Source: Brachionus rotundiformis
Lineage: Eukaryota > Rotifera > Eurotatoria > Ploima > Brachionidae
NCBI GenBank assembly: GCA_016802295.1
Contig: JAESIW010000020.1
Location: 1,038,031 to 1,102,030, forward strand
DNA length: 64,000 nucleotides
Direction: 5' to 3'
A program made the translations under genes and the position numbers. Positions 61,534 through 64,000 of the stretch are shown piece by piece. Under the pieces are notes generated by a model. The model saw only the letters and a program-made list of their open reading frames with translations, ran no database searches and was not told where the DNA came from. Every line of letters starts with the position of its first letter. Within the stretch, counting starts at the first letter, position 1.

Positions 61534-63390
61534 TCTTAGTATTTCTCTAAAATTAAACACATATTTAAATATACCAACTCGGTCTATTGGACCAGATAGT
61601 TCTCATCTAGATCGTAATCCGACTCAATTCGCAAGCCGGATTGAGTGGTAAGATGCCAGCCAGGAACAAAAGCGGCAAGTCATGTGAGCTAGATGTTCAA
61701 TCTTAATTATGATGAGATAATAATCATGAAATAATTTGAAATGCAATTATAAAGTAATAAAAGATAAAACTCTTTTTTGTTTTTTTCCTAAAAGCTTTAG
61801 AAATAATTCCTATAAAATCAAATCAGCAGTAGAGTTTTTATAACTTAGATTGCTGATTAGCATCCAATTGAAATCTAACAAAAGATAATAATTTCTGATT
61901 AGTCGATGCTGGAATAAGATAACAAAAACTAAGTCTATTCTACCAATTATATTTTTATCTATTAGTAAAATAAAGTATGAGATTAGGTTAGAATTGGGTT
62001 TAAGCACCGGCGACTAGGGACTAGTGCTTTTCCTTGACTTTGTTTGTTTAATCTCAACAAATATTTGACTTTGTGTTGTGGCTATAGAGCATCCACATGT
62101 GAGCTCTTTGGCCAAATGGACACAACTCGGATCTCGGGCTTTGTATGAAAAAGACGGCTCTTGGCCCCAAGTCATATCCTTTAACTCCAAATATTATTAT
62201 AAATATCAATACTTTTAAACATAAAATGAATTAACATTTAAATTGGTAGAAATCTGCATGCTAACCTTTGTTAATTTGGAGGAAATTAATAGTTTTATTT
62301 AAAAATGAGTAAAATTTAAGACAACAAGTTTATTGTGTAGAGTTGATTATGGAAATTAGGCTGTTACAAGTGGTGGAAATGCTGATAAGATGATCTTGCT
62401 TGGATGAATTAGAATCAATTACCATTTGTATGTCGAAATTGGAAATGTTTTTATTCTATATTTTTTAGATATAATATTTTTTATCAAAGAATATATTAGC
62501 ACACATGTGCCGGACTCGGCTCAAATCAGATTTCAAGCCTAATTTAAAAATTGAATAAAAAGTTGCATTCATTATCCTAAATTCAAAGGTTATACAGAAT
62601 AGAATAGATACTCAACAGCATATGATAATCGGTTGATTCATTTTTTAAAACCTTTTGTTCCATGCAAACCAAAGCTGAAATAACAAAATGGGAACTAGGC
62701 TAGCAACTCAAAGTCGTGCTTGTGTGTGCGATCAAAAGACCATGAAATAGATAGAGATTTAGATTGGAGTAATTTATTTATTTTGCAATCTAAATAGATA
62801 TATATGAGAAAGTTTATTTTTATCCATGGAGGATTATTGATCAGATAATTAGGCTGGTAATTTGTTATTGTTATTTTAAAAAAGCTAATAAAAATATTCA
62901 AACTTTCCGATTTTGTTTTTCTTTGTAATATCGCTAAAATGCTAACTTTAATTGAACCAATTATTTGGGGATATTGATTGAAACTTATCTGTTCAAATCA
63001 ATTAAATCTTAGCACCGATCAAATGGTCTCCAGAGACTCTTATACAAACATTTTACTTTTTTTTTAATTCTTTAGAATTCAATTCCTTAATGAGCTCGGA
63101 TTTTTGGATTTAAGTTTTTCAATATTATTTAAATTGCACTTATTAAGAGCATTTGATTCAGATTAATAATTTGTATATAATTTTTGCTTCATTCATTCAT
63201 GGACACAATTTTTCATATTTTGTTTAATTGCTGCTTATAAGCAAATTTAAAAATTTTCAAAAAATTATTATCTTTAACAGATAAAAAAAAAGATGATATG
63301 TTGAATTTGGAAAAATTCTCATAATTTGATTCGAAATGTAAATAACAAAATCTGACTTTTTTCCCTTAAATCCTCCTTGTGAAGCATTGG
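61534..63390. promoter_or_regulatory. Upstream region of Meox
   Basis: No gene. GC-richer islands stand out from A/T-rich sequence: 61575-61690 (with hairpin actcaat...attgagt at about 61621-61645), 62000-62170 and 62500-62530. Two CACATGTG-type E-box motifs occur (about 62094 and 62502). These may be cis-regulatory elements or 5' UTR. This is inferred only from composition and position. Confidence 0.3.
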
Positions 63391-63399
63391 GTCATTACT

Positions 63400-63850
63400 T
63401 TTGATTTCTAGTCAAGTTCATCTTTTGCCTTCACCATTGGGCTTCACCCATGTTATTCCCATTTAGGCTTGCTCTTTCGTAATTATTGACCCCCATGTTA
63501 TTGCTGATCGTTCTATCTTAACACTTGCGGTTTCCAGTGAAGACCTCTGCTCTGTCTCGGTTTGGTATTCGTATTCTTTTCATTCTAAGTACATATCCAA
63601 GCCACCGCAGTCTTTTTTGGACACATTGACTCATTACCTCTGACTTCGTCCTTCTTAGGCTATCAGAGTGGAAAGTTTGCTGTAAAACTTTGATTTATGA
63701 ATGAATACTCCTTTTGCTTTTGCAAGTATATTCTTAATATCTTTATGTGTCCCCATTGTTTAAGTTATGATATTTCCTAATTATGTGAATTCACTTACAC
63801 ACTCAGTTTGAGTACCATCTATCGAAATTGGGATAAACAATTTGGTATTA
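63400..63850 (-). mobile_element. RTE-type LINE C-terminal relic
   Basis: On the minus strand, 63830 down to about 63785 reads ISIDGTQTECVSEF. Then HKDIKNILAKAKGVFIHKSK (about 63755-63690) and, in another frame, CVQKRLRWLGYVLRMKRIRI (about 63635-63570) followed by PNRDRAEVFTGNRK. The RRLRWLGHVLRM-type motif near the end is characteristic of RTE-like reverse transcriptases. Frameshifted and dead. The element may continue past the window. Confidence 0.75.
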
Positions 63851-64000
63851 ATGCGCACGAATTATTTTTGGTCCTAAATGTGTAATTAAATTTCAAATTT
63901 CATAGCAGATTTTTATAATATTTTAAAGCTTTAATTTTAATTTTTTGAAAAAAAGATAAGTAATTTTTAAATAATGTATTGAAATTTAATTGCGCATTTA

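Overview
This is AT-rich nuclear DNA of an animal. Exons stand out as GC-rich islands, introns have GT-AG ends and are often only 45-60 nt, and the spaces between genes are full of decayed transposons. The genes are metazoan: SWI/SNF SMARCC, a ZEB-type zinc-finger protein, AP-2 alpha-adaptin, an SLC22 transporter and a Meox homeobox gene. The base composition, very short introns, a lineage-specific-looking 7TM receptor and splice acceptors immediately before start codons suggest a rotifer, perhaps a Brachionus-like monogonont. That taxonomic call is an inference, not a sequence match.

Layout. 1-5.2 kb is repeat territory: a 1,646-bp near-perfect palindrome, a shortened copy of its arm, a dead LINE reverse transcriptase, a hAT-type MITE with an 8-bp target duplication, and a GC-rich block of probable transposon origin. 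5.26-7.7 kb is a single-exon 7TM receptor (+). 8.1 kb has a tiny putative secreted coiled-coil ORF. 9.9-11.3 kb is a lamin/intermediate-filament-like coiled-coil protein (+). 12.6-15 kb holds a direct repeat and a dead hAT transposase with a second transposon inside it.

16.27-22.15 kb is SMARCC (5 exons, +). It is followed 387 bp later by a splice acceptor and a short ZEB-like gene (2 exons, +, 22.55-25.52 kb). 28.34-33.58 kb is AP-2 alpha (5 exons, +), with an antisense LINE in its large intron. 36.05-38.25 kb is an SLC22 transporter (8 exons, -). 42.8-44.17 kb is an intronless DUF4874/DUF4832 protein (-), a candidate for horizontal acquisition. A tRNA-Cys(GCA) lies at 46.99 kb. 47.46-49.73 kb is an Ig-like type I membrane protein (5 exons, -). 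52.98-55.62 kb is a secreted glycoside-hydrolase-like protein (6 exons, +). 59.94-61.53 kb is a Meox homeobox gene (2 exons, -). The right edge carries an antisense RTE-type LINE relic.

No operon-like pathway links the genes. They are unrelated housekeeping (SMARCC, AP-2), developmental (ZEB, Meox) and surface or secreted genes. The common threads are a splice-acceptor-like sequence just upstream of many start codons, which suggests spliced-leader trans-splicing, and a rich set of foldback/MITE elements. One of these, at 55.86-56.15 kb, appears to carry a captured coding fragment in its loop.

All exon joins were made by eye from reading frame, GT-AG signals and family conservation. No alignment or database search was run.
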